64,000 nucleotides of DNA, taken from Lentzea cavernae. GTDB lineage: Bacteria; Actinomycetota; Actinomycetes; Mycobacteriales; Pseudonocardiaceae. Shown here in pieces: positions 43,244-53,936 of this stretch (position 1 is its first letter; each line of letters begins with the position of its first letter). The stretch is taken from positions 639,528 through 703,527 of the forward strand of contig NZ_BNAR01000003.1 of assembly GCF_014653695.1 (NCBI RefSeq). The letters are read 5' to 3'. The translations under genes and the position numbers were made by a program. The notes beneath the pieces are model-generated. The model had not been told where the DNA came from, searched no databases, and worked only from the letters and a program-made list of their open reading frames with translations.

Positions 43244-44329
43244 ATGGCCCGTTCAGAAGTTGTCGTCGACCTCGGCGCGCTGCGGCACAACGTCGCCCTG
43301 CTCGCCGGCCTCGCGCCGTCCTCCGAGACCATGGCCGTCGTCAAGGCGGACGGGTACGGGCACGGCGCCGTGGAGGTCGCCCGCGCCGCGCTCGAAGCGG
43401 GCGCCACCTGGCTCGGTTCGTGCTCGACGCAGGAGGCCCTCGCGTTGCGCTCGGCGGGCATCCAGGCCCCGATCCTCGCGTGGCTCGACGCCCCGGACGA
43501 GGACCTGGCCGCCGGTCTCGCCGCCGACGTCGACATGGCCGTGTCCTCGCTCTCCGACCTGCGCCGCGTCGAGCAGGCGGCCGAGGAGGCCGACGCCCGG
43601 CCGCGCCTGCACCTCAAGATCGACACCGGCCTGAGCCGCAACGGCTGCCAGCCGCACGACTGGCCCGCGCTCGTCGAGGCCGCGAAGAAGCACGAGGTCG
43701 TGGCGATCTGGTCGCACCTCGCGTCCGCCGACGAGATCGGCGACCCGTCGATCGACCTGCAGGCCAAGCGGTTCGACGACGCCTACGAGGTCGCGCGGGC
43801 CGCCGGCCTGGACCCGTTGCGGCACATCGCCAACTCCGCTGCCCTGCTGACCAGGCCCGACCTGCACTTCGACCTGGTCAGGCCCGGTATCGCGATCTAC
43901 GGCCTGAACCCCGTGCCGACGGACCACGACCTGAGGCCGGTCATGAGCTACCGGTCGCACGTGGCGCTCACGAAACGTATCCCCGCAGGTGAGTCCGTCT
44001 CCTACGGGATGACATGGACCGCGCAGAAGGACACGACGCTGGCACTGGTGCCTGCCGGGTATGCGGACGGTGTCCCGAGGGCGCTCTCCGGCCGGATGGA
44101 GGTGCTCCTGCAGGGGAGGCGCCGCCCGGTGGCCGGCCGTGTCTGCATGGACCAGATCGTCGTGGACTGCGGGGACGACGAGATCGAGGAGGGTGCCGAG
44201 GTCGTCCTGTTCGGCGACGGGCGCCGGGGGGAGCCGACGGCGACGGAGTGGGCGGAGCTGACCGGGACGATCGACTACGAGATCGTCTGCGGGATGTACC
44301 GGCCGCGGGTGCGGAGGATCTACACGTGA
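43244..44329 (+). CDS. alr: Alanine racemase
   Basis: A PLP enzyme supplying D-alanine for peptidoglycan. 361 residues; the PLP lysine is K34 in AVVKADGYGHG, and the opposite-face catalytic tyrosine is Y254 in SYGMTW. MDQIVVDC in the C-terminal barrel and a final YRPRVRRIYT are typical. Its stop overlaps the GTG of the hydrolase (GTGA). This alr-hydrolase-tsaE-tsaB-rimI-tsaD order is the standard actinobacterial one. Confidence 0.97.
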   Translation: MARSEVVVDLGALRHNVALLAGLAPSSETMAVVKADGYGHGAVEVARAALEAGATWLGSCSTQEALALRSAGIQAPILAWLDAPDEDLAAGLAADVDMAVSSLSDLRRVEQAAEEADARPRLHLKIDTGLSRNGCQPHDWPALVEAAKKHEVVAIWSHLASADEIGDPSIDLQAKRFDDAYEVARAAGLDPLRHIANSAALLTRPDLHFDLVRPGIAIYGLNPVPTDHDLRPVMSYRSHVALTKRIPAGESVSYGMTWTAQKDTTLALVPAGYADGVPRALSGRMEVLLQGRRRPVAGRVCMDQIVVDCGDDEIEEGAEVVLFGDGRRGEPTATEWAELTGTIDYEIVCGMYRPRVRRIYT

Positions 44330-45423
44330 AGCCGGTGTGGAAGGTCGTCGGGTGGGTCGGTGGCGCGGTCGGCGCCGTCGTCGCCGGTGCGGCCGTGGCG
44401 CAGACCGCGAAGGTCTCGCACGAGCGCAAGACCGCGTCGGACGGTCTCGCCGACGAACCGCTGGGCGCGCTGAGGCCCGACCGCGAGTCGACCGTGGCGG
44501 CGGAGGACGGCGTGCCGATCTCCGTCGAGGAGGTCGACCCCGCGGACGGCGGCGAACCGGACATCACCGTCGTGCTGGTGCACGGGTTCGCGCTGGACCG
44601 CCGCTGCTTCCACTTCCAGCGCCGCGACATCGCCGAGCTGATCGACCCGCGCGTCCACCAGGTGCTCTACGACCAGCGCAGCCACGGGCGCTCCGGGCGT
44701 TCGTCGGCCGAGCACAGCACCATCGACCAGCTCGCGCTCGACCTCGACTCGGTGATCCGCTCGGTCGTGCCGGAGGGCCCGCTCGTGCTCGTCGGCCACT
44801 CGATGGGCGGCATGACGATCATGGCGCTGGCCGAGAAGATGCCCGAGCTCTTCGAGGAACGGGTGCGCGGCGTCGCGTTGATCGGCACGGCCGCCGGTGC
44901 CGTGGGCGGCGCGGGGCTGCCGAAGTCCGTGCTGTCGCGCTACAACCCGGTGACGCTCGGCGTCGGCCGGCTCGCCGGTGTGCAGCCCGGTCTCGTCGAG
45001 TGGGTGCGCAAGAGCGCGAAGAGCCTCACGTGGAGCGGCATCCGCATGGGGGCGTTCGGCGACCGCAAGGTGGCGCCGTCCCTCGTGGACCTGATGGAGC
45101 AGATGATCAACGGGACGACGGTGAAGGTCCTCACCGAGTTCCTCGAGACCCTCGGCACGCACGACCGCTACAAGGCGCTCGCCGGTCTGCGGCACTGCGA
45201 GGTGCTGATCCTCAGCGGTGACGCGGACAAGCTCACGCCGTTCTCGCACGCCGAGCGGATGGCCGAGGAGATGCCGCACGCCACCCTCGTCCGGGCCCCC
45301 GGTGCCGGGCACATGGTGATGATGGAGCAGGCTGATCTCGTCAACGACCACCTGGTCGCGCTGATCGAACGGTGCGCGGCCGATCGCGGAGAGAGTCGGA
45401 AGAAGTGGTGGCGCCGAGCGTGA
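44326..45423 (+). CDS. Alpha/beta hydrolase with N-terminal anchor
   Basis: A 365-residue alpha/beta hydrolase. The N-terminus has a hydrophobic helix (about 4-26, VVGWVGGAVGAVVAGAAVA) that may anchor it to the membrane. The catalytic motif GHSMGGM gives S159; SGDADKLTPF and GAGHMVMM hold the likely acid and histidine. VLVHGFALDRRC is the oxyanion region. It is coupled to alr on one side and to tsaE on the other by GTGA overlaps, so it belongs to this operon. The substrate is unknown; genes here in other actinobacteria are annotated only as hydrolases. Confidence 0.85.
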   Translation: MKPVWKVVGWVGGAVGAVVAGAAVAQTAKVSHERKTASDGLADEPLGALRPDRESTVAAEDGVPISVEEVDPADGGEPDITVVLVHGFALDRRCFHFQRRDIAELIDPRVHQVLYDQRSHGRSGRSSAEHSTIDQLALDLDSVIRSVVPEGPLVLVGHSMGGMTIMALAEKMPELFEERVRGVALIGTAAGAVGGAGLPKSVLSRYNPVTLGVGRLAGVQPGLVEWVRKSAKSLTWSGIRMGAFGDRKVAPSLVDLMEQMINGTTVKVLTEFLETLGTHDRYKALAGLRHCEVLILSGDADKLTPFSHAERMAEEMPHATLVRAPGAGHMVMMEQADLVNDHLVALIERCAADRGESRKKWWRRA

Positions 45424-45881
45424 AGACCGTCGAACTGCCCCTGGTGGAGGACACCGAGGAGTTCGGCCGCAAGCTGGGTGAACTCGTGCGGGCGGGCGAC
45501 CTGCTGCTGCTCGCCGGGCCGTTGGGGGCAGGCAAGACGGCGCTGGTGCGCGGGCTCGCGCGCGGCCTCGGCGTGCAGGGCCGGGTGTCCTCGCCGACGT
45601 TCGTCGTGGCCCGCGTCCACGAGCCCGCTCAGGACGGGCGGGGCGTGCGGCTGGTGCACGTCGACGCGTACCGGCTCGGGGGTCACCTGGACGAGCTGGA
45701 CGACCTCGACCTGGACACCGACCTGGTCGACGCCGTCGTCGCCGTCGAGTGGGGCGAGGGTGTCGCGGAACGCCTGAACGAAGATCATCTCCTGATCCGC
45801 CTCGAGCGCGGAATCGACGACGTTCGCACAGCTCAGCTCGTTCCGCAGGGCGAATGGGCCACCCGTCCCCTTCCGGTGTGA
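45420..45881 (+). CDS. tsaE: tRNA t6A biosynthesis ATPase TsaE
   Basis: A small P-loop ATPase that, with TsaB and TsaD, makes threonylcarbamoyl-adenosine 37 on ANN-decoding tRNAs. From the GTG overlapping the hydrolase stop it has 153 residues, with GPLGAGKT at 33-40 and SPTF at 58-61, then VHVDAYRLGG and VAVEWGEG. A GTG five codons earlier is also possible. In M. tuberculosis tsaB follows directly, but here a secreted-protein gene and two hairpins intervene. Confidence 0.93.
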   Translation: MKTVELPLVEDTEEFGRKLGELVRAGDLLLLAGPLGAGKTALVRGLARGLGVQGRVSSPTFVVARVHEPAQDGRGVRLVHVDAYRLGGHLDELDDLDLDTDLVDAVVAVEWGEGVAERLNEDHLLIRLERGIDDVRTAQLVPQGEWATRPLPV

Positions 45882-45944
45882 GCTTGATCAGCGCATGGGG
45901 TGACGTCCTTTAAGGACAGATCGCGGCGGGCCGATGAGGTCCTC

Positions 45945-46289
45945 ATGATCAAGAAGACGCTCTTCGTTACCGCGGTCATCGGTGGAGCGCTGCTCGCGGC
46001 CGCCGCCCCGGCGTCCGCCGGTGAGCACGACCGCGACGGTGGCATCAGCGTTGCCGACAACCTCTGCGCCGCGCCGTGGCAGTGGAACGGCCCGCTCTCG
46101 CTGCTGCACGAGGGTCACGCGCCCGGCTACGCCGCGTGCAACGACAACCACACCGGCCAGGGCCGCGACGACATCAGCGTGCTGAACAACGCGTGCGTCG
46201 CCCCGTGGCAGTGGAACGGCCCGCTGGAGATCTTCACGGTCGACCACTCGCCGTCGTACGTGGCCTGCAACGGCAACTCGGCAGGCTGA
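45945..46289 (+). CDS. Small secreted protein with two tandem repeats
   Basis: A 114-residue exported protein: signal peptide (about 1-26, MIKKTLFVTAVIGGALL to ASAG), then two copies of a 45-50-residue unit. Each unit has the order DxxxC, APWQWNGPL, and a C-terminal xACN: DNLCAAPWQWNGPL and NNACVAPWQWNGPL, ending YAACN and YVACN. The two cysteines per unit probably form a disulfide. gaggtcctc precedes the ATG. I recognise no named family; the size and composition suggest a cell-surface or extracellular structural role. It is inserted between tsaE and tsaB and has its own terminators. Confidence 0.78.
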   Translation: MIKKTLFVTAVIGGALLAAAAPASAGEHDRDGGISVADNLCAAPWQWNGPLSLLHEGHAPGYAACNDNHTGQGRDDISVLNNACVAPWQWNGPLEIFTVDHSPSYVACNGNSAG

Positions 46290-46298
46290 TCGACGGAC

Positions 46299-46401
46299 GC
46301 CGGCGGATGGCCGGACGAGCCCTCCGGCCATCCGCCGGCCGTCCTCCCGGGACGGTCGCGGCGTTCGAGGTGGTTCCGGCACTTCGCACGCCGGAACCAC
46401 C
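46299..46401 (+). terminator. Two consecutive hairpins after the secreted protein
   Basis: First hairpin: arms gccggcggatggccgg and its complement at 46299-46314 and 46324-46339. Second: ggtggttccggc/gccggaaccacc with arms at 46369-46380 and 46390-46401. Together they insulate tsaB, which therefore needs a promoter in 46402-46513. Confidence 0.75.
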
Positions 46402-46513
46402 CCGGCGCTGACCCTCGCGGTCACCCGGTCCAGCGAACCCTGGCGGCGCCCTCCCGAGGCCCCCGAGGACGCACGGCGGGGGCGAGTGCGACCACGTACT
46501 ACCCTGGTCAACC

Positions 46514-47194
46514 GTGCTAGTGCTCGCCGTCGACACGGCCACCCCCGCAGTCACCGCCGGTGTGGTCGAACTCGTGCCCGACTCCCCGCCGCGCCTGCTC
46601 GCGAAGCGGGTGACGCTCAACGCCAAGGCGCACGGCGAGCTGCTCACCCCGCACATCGGCGACGCGCTCGCGGAAGCCGGCAAGGCCTTCTCCGACCTCG
46701 ACGCGATCGTCGTCGGCGCCGGTCCCGGGCCGTTCACCGGCCTGCGGGTCGGCCTCGCCACCGCCGCCGCGCTCGGCCAGGCGCTCAACCGCCCGGTCTA
46801 CCCGGTCGCCACCCCCGACGCCATCGCCAGGGACGCCGCCAGCGGCCACCCGCTGCTCGTCGCGACCGACGCGCGGCGCAAGGAGGTCTACTGGGCCGCC
46901 TACGACGCCGCCGGCCGCCGCACGGACGGCCCGCACGTCGAGCGCCCGCAGGACCTCGCCGGGAAGCTGCCCGCGCTGGGCGTGCACCAGGCGACCGGTG
47001 AGGGCGCCGAGATCTACGCGGACGTGCTGGGGCTCGAGCTCCTCGACGCCAGGCACCCGAGCCCGGAGGGCCTGGTCGCCGCCGTGGCCGCCGAGGTGCT
47101 GGCGAAGGCCCGTCCCGCCGCGCTCACCCCGCTCTACCTGCGCCGCCCCGACGCCGTCGAGCCCACCGGGCGCAAGCGGGTGACCAGGGCATGA
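46514..47194 (+). CDS. tsaB: tRNA t6A biosynthesis protein TsaB
   Basis: The non-catalytic partner that dimerises with TsaD. 226 residues, starting at GTG: MLVLAVDTATPAVTAG is the ASKHA-fold beginning, and GPGPFTGLRVGLATAAAL is the family signature. DARRKEVYWAAYD follows. The C-terminus overlaps the rimI ATG by four bases (ATGA). Confidence 0.95.
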   Translation: MLVLAVDTATPAVTAGVVELVPDSPPRLLAKRVTLNAKAHGELLTPHIGDALAEAGKAFSDLDAIVVGAGPGPFTGLRVGLATAAALGQALNRPVYPVATPDAIARDAASGHPLLVATDARRKEVYWAAYDAAGRRTDGPHVERPQDLAGKLPALGVHQATGEGAEIYADVLGLELLDARHPSPEGLVAAVAAEVLAKARPAALTPLYLRRPDAVEPTGRKRVTRA

Positions 47195-47649
47195 CCACCG
47201 GCACGGTCACGCTCGCGCCCCTGCGGCACGCCGACGTGCCCCGGTGCCACGAGATCGAGCTGGCGCTGTTCCCCGGTGACGACCCGTGGAGCGAGAACGC
47301 GTTCCACAGCGAGCTCGACAACGGCAACTACTACATCGGCGCGTACGACGGCGACGAGCTGATCGGGTACGCCGGACTGGCCGCGTCGCAGCACGAGGCC
47401 AGCGTCCACACGATCGCCGTCATCGGGCACTGGCAGGGCAGGGGCGTCGGCAAGATGCTGCTGCGCGACCTGCTGGCCCGCGTCGACGAGATCGGCGTGC
47501 CGGTCTACCTCGAGGTCCGCACGGACAACGAGCCCGCGATCGCCATGTACAAGGCGCACGGCTTCGAGCAACTCGGCCTGCGCCGCCGCTACTACCAGCC
47601 GTCGGGTGCCGACGCGTACACGATGGGAAGGCCTGCGCAAAGTGTCTGA
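47191..47649 (+). CDS. rimI: Ribosomal protein S18-alanine N-acetyltransferase RimI
   Basis: A GNAT acetyltransferase of 152 residues. The acetyl-CoA loop is the region [17 protein letters not shown] (Q/RxxGxG/A type), followed by [20 protein letters not shown] and the tail RRRYY. RimI acetylates S18 or other N-termini in bacteria. It lies between tsaB and tsaD and overlaps both, as in other actinobacteria. Confidence 0.93.
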   Translation: MTTGTVTLAPLRHADVPRCHEIELALFPGDDPWSENAFHSELDNGNYYIGAYDGDELIGYAGLAASQHEASVHTIAVIGHWQGRGVGKMLLRDLLARVDEIGVPVYLEVRTDNEPAIAMYKAHGFEQLGLRRRYYQPSGADAYTMGRPAQSV

Positions 47650-48697
47650 TCGCCTGATTCTCGGCATCGAGAGCTCGTGCGACGAGACGGGCTTCGGCAT
47701 CGTCCGCCTCGGTCCGGACGGCTCGCTCGAACTGCTCGCCGACGAGGTCGCCTCCAGCGTCGAGGAGCACGCCCGCTTCGGCGGCGTCGTGCCGGAGGTC
47801 GCCTCGCGCGCCCACCTCGAAGCGCTGGTCCCGACGATGCGCCGCGCGCTCGACACCGCGAAGGTCGAGCTGTCGGAGATCCACTCCATCGCCGTCACCG
47901 CGGGCCCCGGTCTCGCCGGTGCGCTGCTGGTCGGCGTGTCCGCGGCCAAGGCGTACGCGGCCGCGCTCGGCAAGCCGCTCTACGGCGTGAACCACCTCGC
48001 GGGCCACGTCGCCGCGGACACGCTGCAGCACGGCCCGTTGCCCCAGCGCTGCCTCGCGCTGCTGGTCTCCGGCGGCCACTCGCAGCTGCTGCTGATCGAG
48101 GGCGGCCTGGCGAACTCGATCACCGAGATCGGGTCGACCGTGGACGACGCCGCGGGTGAGGCCTACGACAAGGTCGCGCGGCTGCTCGACCTGCCCTACC
48201 CCGGTGGCCCGCCCATCGACAAGCTCGCCAAGCAGGGCAACGGGTGCGCGATCGCGTTCCCGCGCGGCCTCACCGGCCCGCGCGACGCGAAGTACGACTT
48301 CTCGTTCTCCGGCCTGAAGACCTCGGTCGCCCGCTGGGTCGAACGCGCCGAGCGCGCCGGCGAGGAGATCCCGCTGGCCGACGTCGCCGCGTCGTTCCAG
48401 GAGGCCGTCGCCGACGTGCTGACCGCCAAGGCGATCCGCGCCGCGAAGGACCTGGACGTCGGCACGCTGGTGATCTCCGGCGGCGTCGCGGCGAACTCGC
48501 GCCTGAGCGGTCTCGCCGCCGAACGCTGTGCGGAAGCGGGCATCGAGCTGCGCGTGCCGCGGCCACGGCTGTGCACCGACAACGGCGCGATGATCGCGGC
48601 GCTCGGCGCCCACCTCGTCGCGGCGGGCGCCAAGCCGTCCCGGATGGACATCTCGACCACGCCGGGCCTCCCGGTCAGCACGGTCCAGATCCTCTGA
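47642..48697 (+). CDS. tsaD: tRNA N6-adenosine threonylcarbamoyltransferase TsaD
   Basis: The catalytic subunit of t6A synthesis. 351 residues from a GTG preceded by gggaagg; the frame overlaps the rimI stop by eight bases. It shows [12 protein letters not shown], the metal-binding pair H118-x3-H122 (NHLAGH), [10 protein letters not shown], and near the C-terminus GGVAANSRL and CTDNGAMIA. Normal length. It ends one base before the convergent phosphatase gene. Confidence 0.96.
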   Translation: MSDRLILGIESSCDETGFGIVRLGPDGSLELLADEVASSVEEHARFGGVVPEVASRAHLEALVPTMRRALDTAKVELSEIHSIAVTAGPGLAGALLVGVSAAKAYAAALGKPLYGVNHLAGHVAADTLQHGPLPQRCLALLVSGGHSQLLLIEGGLANSITEIGSTVDDAAGEAYDKVARLLDLPYPGGPPIDKLAKQGNGCAIAFPRGLTGPRDAKYDFSFSGLKTSVARWVERAERAGEEIPLADVAASFQEAVADVLTAKAIRAAKDLDVGTLVISGGVAANSRLSGLAAERCAEAGIELRVPRPRLCTDNGAMIAALGAHLVAAGAKPSRMDISTTPGLPVSTVQIL

Positions 48698-50203
48698 TCA
48701 GACGCGGTGGAGGCCCGGTACTCGGTCCTCCACCGCGTAAGTCGCCTTGGTGCGCACAGGCGACCCGGGCCGTGTCACGTAGTCCAGGCCGCGAAACTCC
48801 GTGCGCAGCTCATCGGGCGTGAACCTGCTGACTGTGTAACCGCGGCGGTTGTTGAAGTACTTCACGTGCGGGTTCTCACGGAGCCACAGCGGTGTCTCGG
48901 CGTACTCCTCCGAGCCGTCGCCTCCGGCCGTGATCGAGGTCGTCACCAGTTCGGTGGCCAGGGTCCTCGACGACGGGTCGTCCCACCGCTCCTTGACCTC
49001 CGCGCCCCACGCCGCGTGCACGTCCCCGGTCAGCACGATCGGGTTCCGCACGTCCGCGAGCCCCGCCACGACCCGGTCCCGGTCGGCGACGTAGCCGTCC
49101 CAGGCGTCCAGCAGGAACTTGTCGACCTCGCCGGGGATGTAGTCGTACTGCGAGAAGAACACCTGCTGCCCGAGCACGTCCCAGCGGGCCCGCGAGCCGC
49201 GGAAGCCGTCGAACAGCCACTCCTCCTGCGCGGCGCCGAGCATCGTGCGTTCGGGCTCCAGCCGTTCTGGACAGAGCTGCAGCCCGTCACCGCAGGCCTG
49301 GTCGGTCCGGTACTGGCGGGTGTCGAGCATGTGGAACGTGGCCAGCGCGCCCCACCCGATCCGCCGGTACAGCCTCGGTGACCTGCGCAGGGGCATGTTC
49401 TCGTAGTAGGCCTGGATGGCCGCGGCCCTGCGCGCGGGGAAGTCCGGCTGCGGCTTGTCCGGCAGCATCCCCGCCCAGTTGTTGTCGATCTCGTGGTCGT
49501 CCCAGATCACCGACCACGGCGCCACGGCGTGCGCGGCCTGCAGGTCGGGGTCGGTCTTGTACTGGGCCTGCCGCCGCCGGTAGCCCGCGAGCGTCGTGGT
49601 GGTCGGGCCCTCGACCTGGCGGACGTTGCCGCTCGGGGCGACGTGGATGCCGCTCTCGTACTCGTAGGTGTAGTCGCCCAGGTGCAGCACCAGGTCGGGC
49701 TCGTCCTCCGCGAGTCTTCGATAGGCCGTGAAGTAGCCGTGCTCGTACTGCGCGCACGACGCGAAAGCCATCGTCAGCGGTACCTGCAACGCGGTCGGAG
49801 AGGGCGTCGTGCGCGTACGGCCCGTCCGAGAGAGGTGGTTGAGGGCCTTGAAGCGGTAGAAGTACTCGCGGCCCGGTTCCAGTCCGACGAGTTCCACGTG
49901 GACGCTGTGGGCCTCCTCCGGTCGAGCCGTGGTGGAGCCGTGTTGCACGATTCGGGTGAATCGTTCGTCCTGCGCGACCTGCCAGAGCACCTCGACCGGC
50001 CGGGCCGGCATGCCTCCGAGACCGTCGTCGGCGAGCGGATCGACGGCCAGCCGCGTCCACAGGACCACCCCGTCGGGTGCCGGGTCGCCCGAGGCCACGC
50101 CGAGTGTGAAAGGGTCGCTCGGCCGGGCCGATCCGGCGGCTGAGAGAGCTGTGACTCCTGCCACGCCTGCGAGCAGCAGCGTTCGGCGCGTCAACGGGGA
50201 CAT
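48698..50203 (-). CDS. PhoD-type alkaline phosphatase, Tat-exported
   Basis: A 501-residue secreted phosphatase/phosphodiesterase. The N-terminus has the twin-arginine motif LTRRTLLLAG followed by a hydrophobic stretch. An N-terminal beta domain (FTLGVASGDPAPDGVVLWTRL) precedes the metallophosphoesterase domain: FASCAQYEHG, LHLGDYTYEY, VIWDDHEIDNNWAG and LTGDVHAAWG, which hold the Ca/Fe ligands of PhoD. I start at ATG 50203; an in-frame extension upstream crosses the groES promoter. Phosphate-starvation control is usual for the family, but no PHO box was identified. The gene is an insertion relative to the tsaD-groES order of mycobacteria. Confidence 0.9.
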   Translation of the reverse strand: MSPLTRRTLLLAGVAGVTALSAAGSARPSDPFTLGVASGDPAPDGVVLWTRLAVDPLADDGLGGMPARPVEVLWQVAQDERFTRIVQHGSTTARPEEAHSVHVELVGLEPGREYFYRFKALNHLSRTGRTRTTPSPTALQVPLTMAFASCAQYEHGYFTAYRRLAEDEPDLVLHLGDYTYEYESGIHVAPSGNVRQVEGPTTTTLAGYRRRQAQYKTDPDLQAAHAVAPWSVIWDDHEIDNNWAGMLPDKPQPDFPARRAAAIQAYYENMPLRRSPRLYRRIGWGALATFHMLDTRQYRTDQACGDGLQLCPERLEPERTMLGAAQEEWLFDGFRGSRARWDVLGQQVFFSQYDYIPGEVDKFLLDAWDGYVADRDRVVAGLADVRNPIVLTGDVHAAWGAEVKERWDDPSSRTLATELVTTSITAGGDGSEEYAETPLWLRENPHVKYFNNRRGYTVSRFTPDELRTEFRGLDYVTRPGSPVRTKATYAVEDRVPGLHRV

Positions 50204-50247
50204 GCCCTGAATACGGCTCCCGGATGGTGATCGGTTCGGGGGTCTCG

Positions 50248-50282
50248 TTGAAGCCTTGGCACTCTCATGGGTAGAGTGCCAA
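50248..50282 (+). promoter_or_regulatory. groES promoter with CIRCE operator
   Basis: A CIRCE-type inverted repeat, TTGGCACTC-N9-GAGTGCCAA (50256-50282), the site bound by the heat-shock repressor HrcA. A promoter, TTGAAG (50248-50253) to TAGAGT (50272-50277) with an 18-base spacer, overlaps it, so repressor binding would block polymerase. hrcA is not in the window. Confidence 0.9.
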
Positions 50283-50375
50283 TTGCACGGCACCAGCACC
50301 GCCCCGACCCCCGCGACGGCGGGGTGGCAGGAGCCGTTAATTCGAACCTGCCAACGACCCGTGGAGGTCATCCCG

Positions 50376-50669
50376 GTGAGCGTGAACATCAAGCCGCTTG
50401 AGGACAAGATCGTCGTTCAGGCCTCCGAGGCCGAGACGACGACCGCCTCCGGCCTCGTGATCCCGGACACCGCGAAGGAGAAGCCCCAGGAGGGCAAGGT
50501 CCTCGCGGTCGGCCCCGGCCGCATCGACGACAAGGGCAACCGCGTCCCGCTGGACGTGGCTGTCGGCGACGTCGTCATCTACTCGAAGTACGGCGGCACC
50601 GAGGTCAAGTACAACGGCGAGGAGTACTTGATCCTCTCCGCTCGCGACGTGCTGGCCGTCGTCAACTAA
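50376..50669 (+). CDS. groES: Co-chaperonin GroES
   Basis: The 97-residue lid of the GroEL cage. It starts at GTG ([14 protein letters not shown]) with ggagg at a good distance; a second GTG two codons on is possible. The mobile loop [19 protein letters not shown] and the C-terminal [11 protein letters not shown] are canonical. Controlled by CIRCE upstream. A terminator-like hairpin separates it from groEL1, which would lower the groEL1:groES transcript ratio. Confidence 0.97.
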   Translation: MSVNIKPLEDKIVVQASEAETTTASGLVIPDTAKEKPQEGKVLAVGPGRIDDKGNRVPLDVAVGDVVIYSKYGGTEVKYNGEEYLILSARDVLAVVN

Positions 50670-50687
50670 GACGCTCGGCTGTCATGA

Positions 50688-52382
<1,695 letters not shown>

Positions 52383-52415
52383 TTTCGGTGGACTGAGTTC
52401 TTCGAGCTCGAACGA

Positions 52416-52454
52416 AACCGGCTCGGCACCATTTCGTTTGGTGCCGAGCCGGTT
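52416..52454. terminator. Terminator between groEL1 and whiB
   Basis: A perfect 16-bp stem (aaccggctcggcacca and its complement) with a 7-base loop, then tttcgtt. It ends groEL1 and, being symmetrical, also the convergent whiB transcript. Confidence 0.9.
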
Positions 52455-52460
52455 TTTCGT

Positions 52461-52757
52461 TCAGACTATTGCCAGTTGTCGTTTTCGGGCCTTGATGATG
52501 TGGTCGCGCTCCGATTCCGAGAGCCCGCCCCATATTCCGTAGGGTTCCTGCACCGCCAGCGCGTGCTGGCGGCACATCTCCAGCACCGGGCAGGCGAGGC
52601 AGACAGCCTTGGCGCGAGCTTCCCGGCGTGATCTCGCCGGCCCCCGTTCACCATCGGGGTGGAAGAAGAACGCGCTGTCCATGCCCCGGCACGAACCGCG
52701 CATCTGCCAGTCCCACAGATCAGCGTTGGGACCGGGGAGCCTTCGGGTGTCCGCCAT
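52461..52757 (-). CDS. whiB3: WhiB-family Fe-S regulator (WhiB3/WhiD type)
   Basis: A 98-residue redox-sensing transcription regulator that binds a 4Fe-4S cluster and region 4 of the primary sigma factor. The four ligands are C23, C53, C56 and C62 (GSCRG, CLACPVLEMC), the turn is GIWGG (74-78), and a basic C-terminus (KARKRQ) contacts DNA. The beginning LPGPNADLWDWQMRG and FFHPDGERGPARSRREARA match WhiB3/WhiD rather than WhiB1 or WhiA-type paralogues. whiB3 lies next to groEL1 in M. tuberculosis. It is divergent from the MerR-type gene across 168 bases. Confidence 0.9.
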   Translation of the reverse strand: MADTRRLPGPNADLWDWQMRGSCRGMDSAFFFHPDGERGPARSRREARAKAVCLACPVLEMCRQHALAVQEPYGIWGGLSESERDHIIKARKRQLAIV

Positions 52758-52925
52758 CGAGACCGCCTCCGTGACGACTGCTCCATTCGGCTTAACGATG
52801 ATCCACCGTAGAACCGCGTCAAAACTTGTTCAAGAGGCTGAAGACCCAAATCAACTGATGGGTGACGGCACGCGTGTTCGACCACTCACCGCCCGGAGTT
52901 GCCGACCGGATGAGGTGAACGGAAC

Positions 52926-53876
52926 ATGGCTCCCGTGATGACACCACCGGAGATCAAATCGACCGGTAGTCACACGGGTGAGCCCCTGCTCTCAGTGGCC
53001 GCGGTGGCCAGGCGACTCGGCGTGGCTCCCGCCACCCTCCGCACCTGGGACCGCCGCTACGGACTCGGCCCGACCGGCCACACCGTGGGAAGACACCGCA
53101 AATACGGCCCACCCGACGTGGCCAGACTCGAATTGATGCAACGCGCACTCCTGCGCGGCGCCTCCTCCGCCGAGGCGGCCCGTTTCGCGCTGGACTCGAA
53201 ATCGTCGATGACCCACGGGGACGTGCCCGTCGCCCCAACGGGTGGACGTGGCCTGAAATTGCCCGGAGCGTCTCGATTGGCGCGCGGACTGGGCCGCGCC
53301 GCACTCGCCATGGACTCCATCGCCGTCCAGGAGATGCTCGCCGGCTCACTCGCCTCCGACGGCGTGATCGCCACCTGGAACGAGGTCGTCCGCCCGGTCC
53401 TGACGGCCGTGGCCGCCCGCTGGCAACTCTCCGGCGCCGGCGTCGAGGTAGAACACCTCCTCAACGAGTGCGTGCTCGCCGCCTTCGTGCGCGCCACGCC
53501 GCTGGTCAGCTCCGGCCGCAACCACCGCCCCGTGCTGCTCGCCTGCATGCCGGAGGAGAGGCACAACCTCCCGCTCTACCCCTTGGCCGCCGAACTGGCA
53601 CAGCGCGGCGTCGTCGCCCGGCAGCTCGGGGCGGCGTTGCCGGTGGACGCCCTGGCCGCCGCCGTGCGCCGCACCGCCCCGTCCGCGGTGGTGCTGTGGG
53701 CGCAGCTGCCCCGGTACGCCGATCCGGGGGTGATCTCCGCACTGCCGCGCACCCGGCAGCAGGTGCGGGTGTTCGTCGGCGGGCCGGGGTGGCGGCGCGG
53801 GGTGGTGACGTCGCCGGCCGAGCGGGTGGAGGACCTGGCCGCCGCGGTGGACGCGGTCGAGGCCGCCGTCACCTGA
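52926..53876 (+). CDS. MerR-type regulator with B12-binding-like domain
   Basis: A 316-residue protein. Residues 20-85 are a MerR-type winged helix (LSVAAVARRLGVAPATLRTWDRR is the helix-turn-helix core). The C-terminal half resembles the four-helix plus Rossmann cobalamin module of CarH light-sensing repressors: the signature W-x9-EH is present as W166 ... E176-H177. The second motif reads E211-R-H213-N-L-P, so the histidine that would bind cobalt is kept but the final glycine is proline. It may sense adenosylcobalamin and light, or be a degenerate relative. gaggtg precedes the ATG. A second ATG lies four codons in. Confidence 0.78.
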   Translation: MAPVMTPPEIKSTGSHTGEPLLSVAAVARRLGVAPATLRTWDRRYGLGPTGHTVGRHRKYGPPDVARLELMQRALLRGASSAEAARFALDSKSSMTHGDVPVAPTGGRGLKLPGASRLARGLGRAALAMDSIAVQEMLAGSLASDGVIATWNEVVRPVLTAVAARWQLSGAGVEVEHLLNECVLAAFVRATPLVSSGRNHRPVLLACMPEERHNLPLYPLAAELAQRGVVARQLGAALPVDALAAAVRRTAPSAVVLWAQLPRYADPGVISALPRTRQQVRVFVGGPGWRRGVVTSPAERVEDLAAAVDAVEAAVT

Positions 53877-53936
53877 CCCGCGCTGCCTGGGGTGCGCCGC
53901 GGCCTGGGTAAAGCTCTTACGCTCACCGACCAACGG

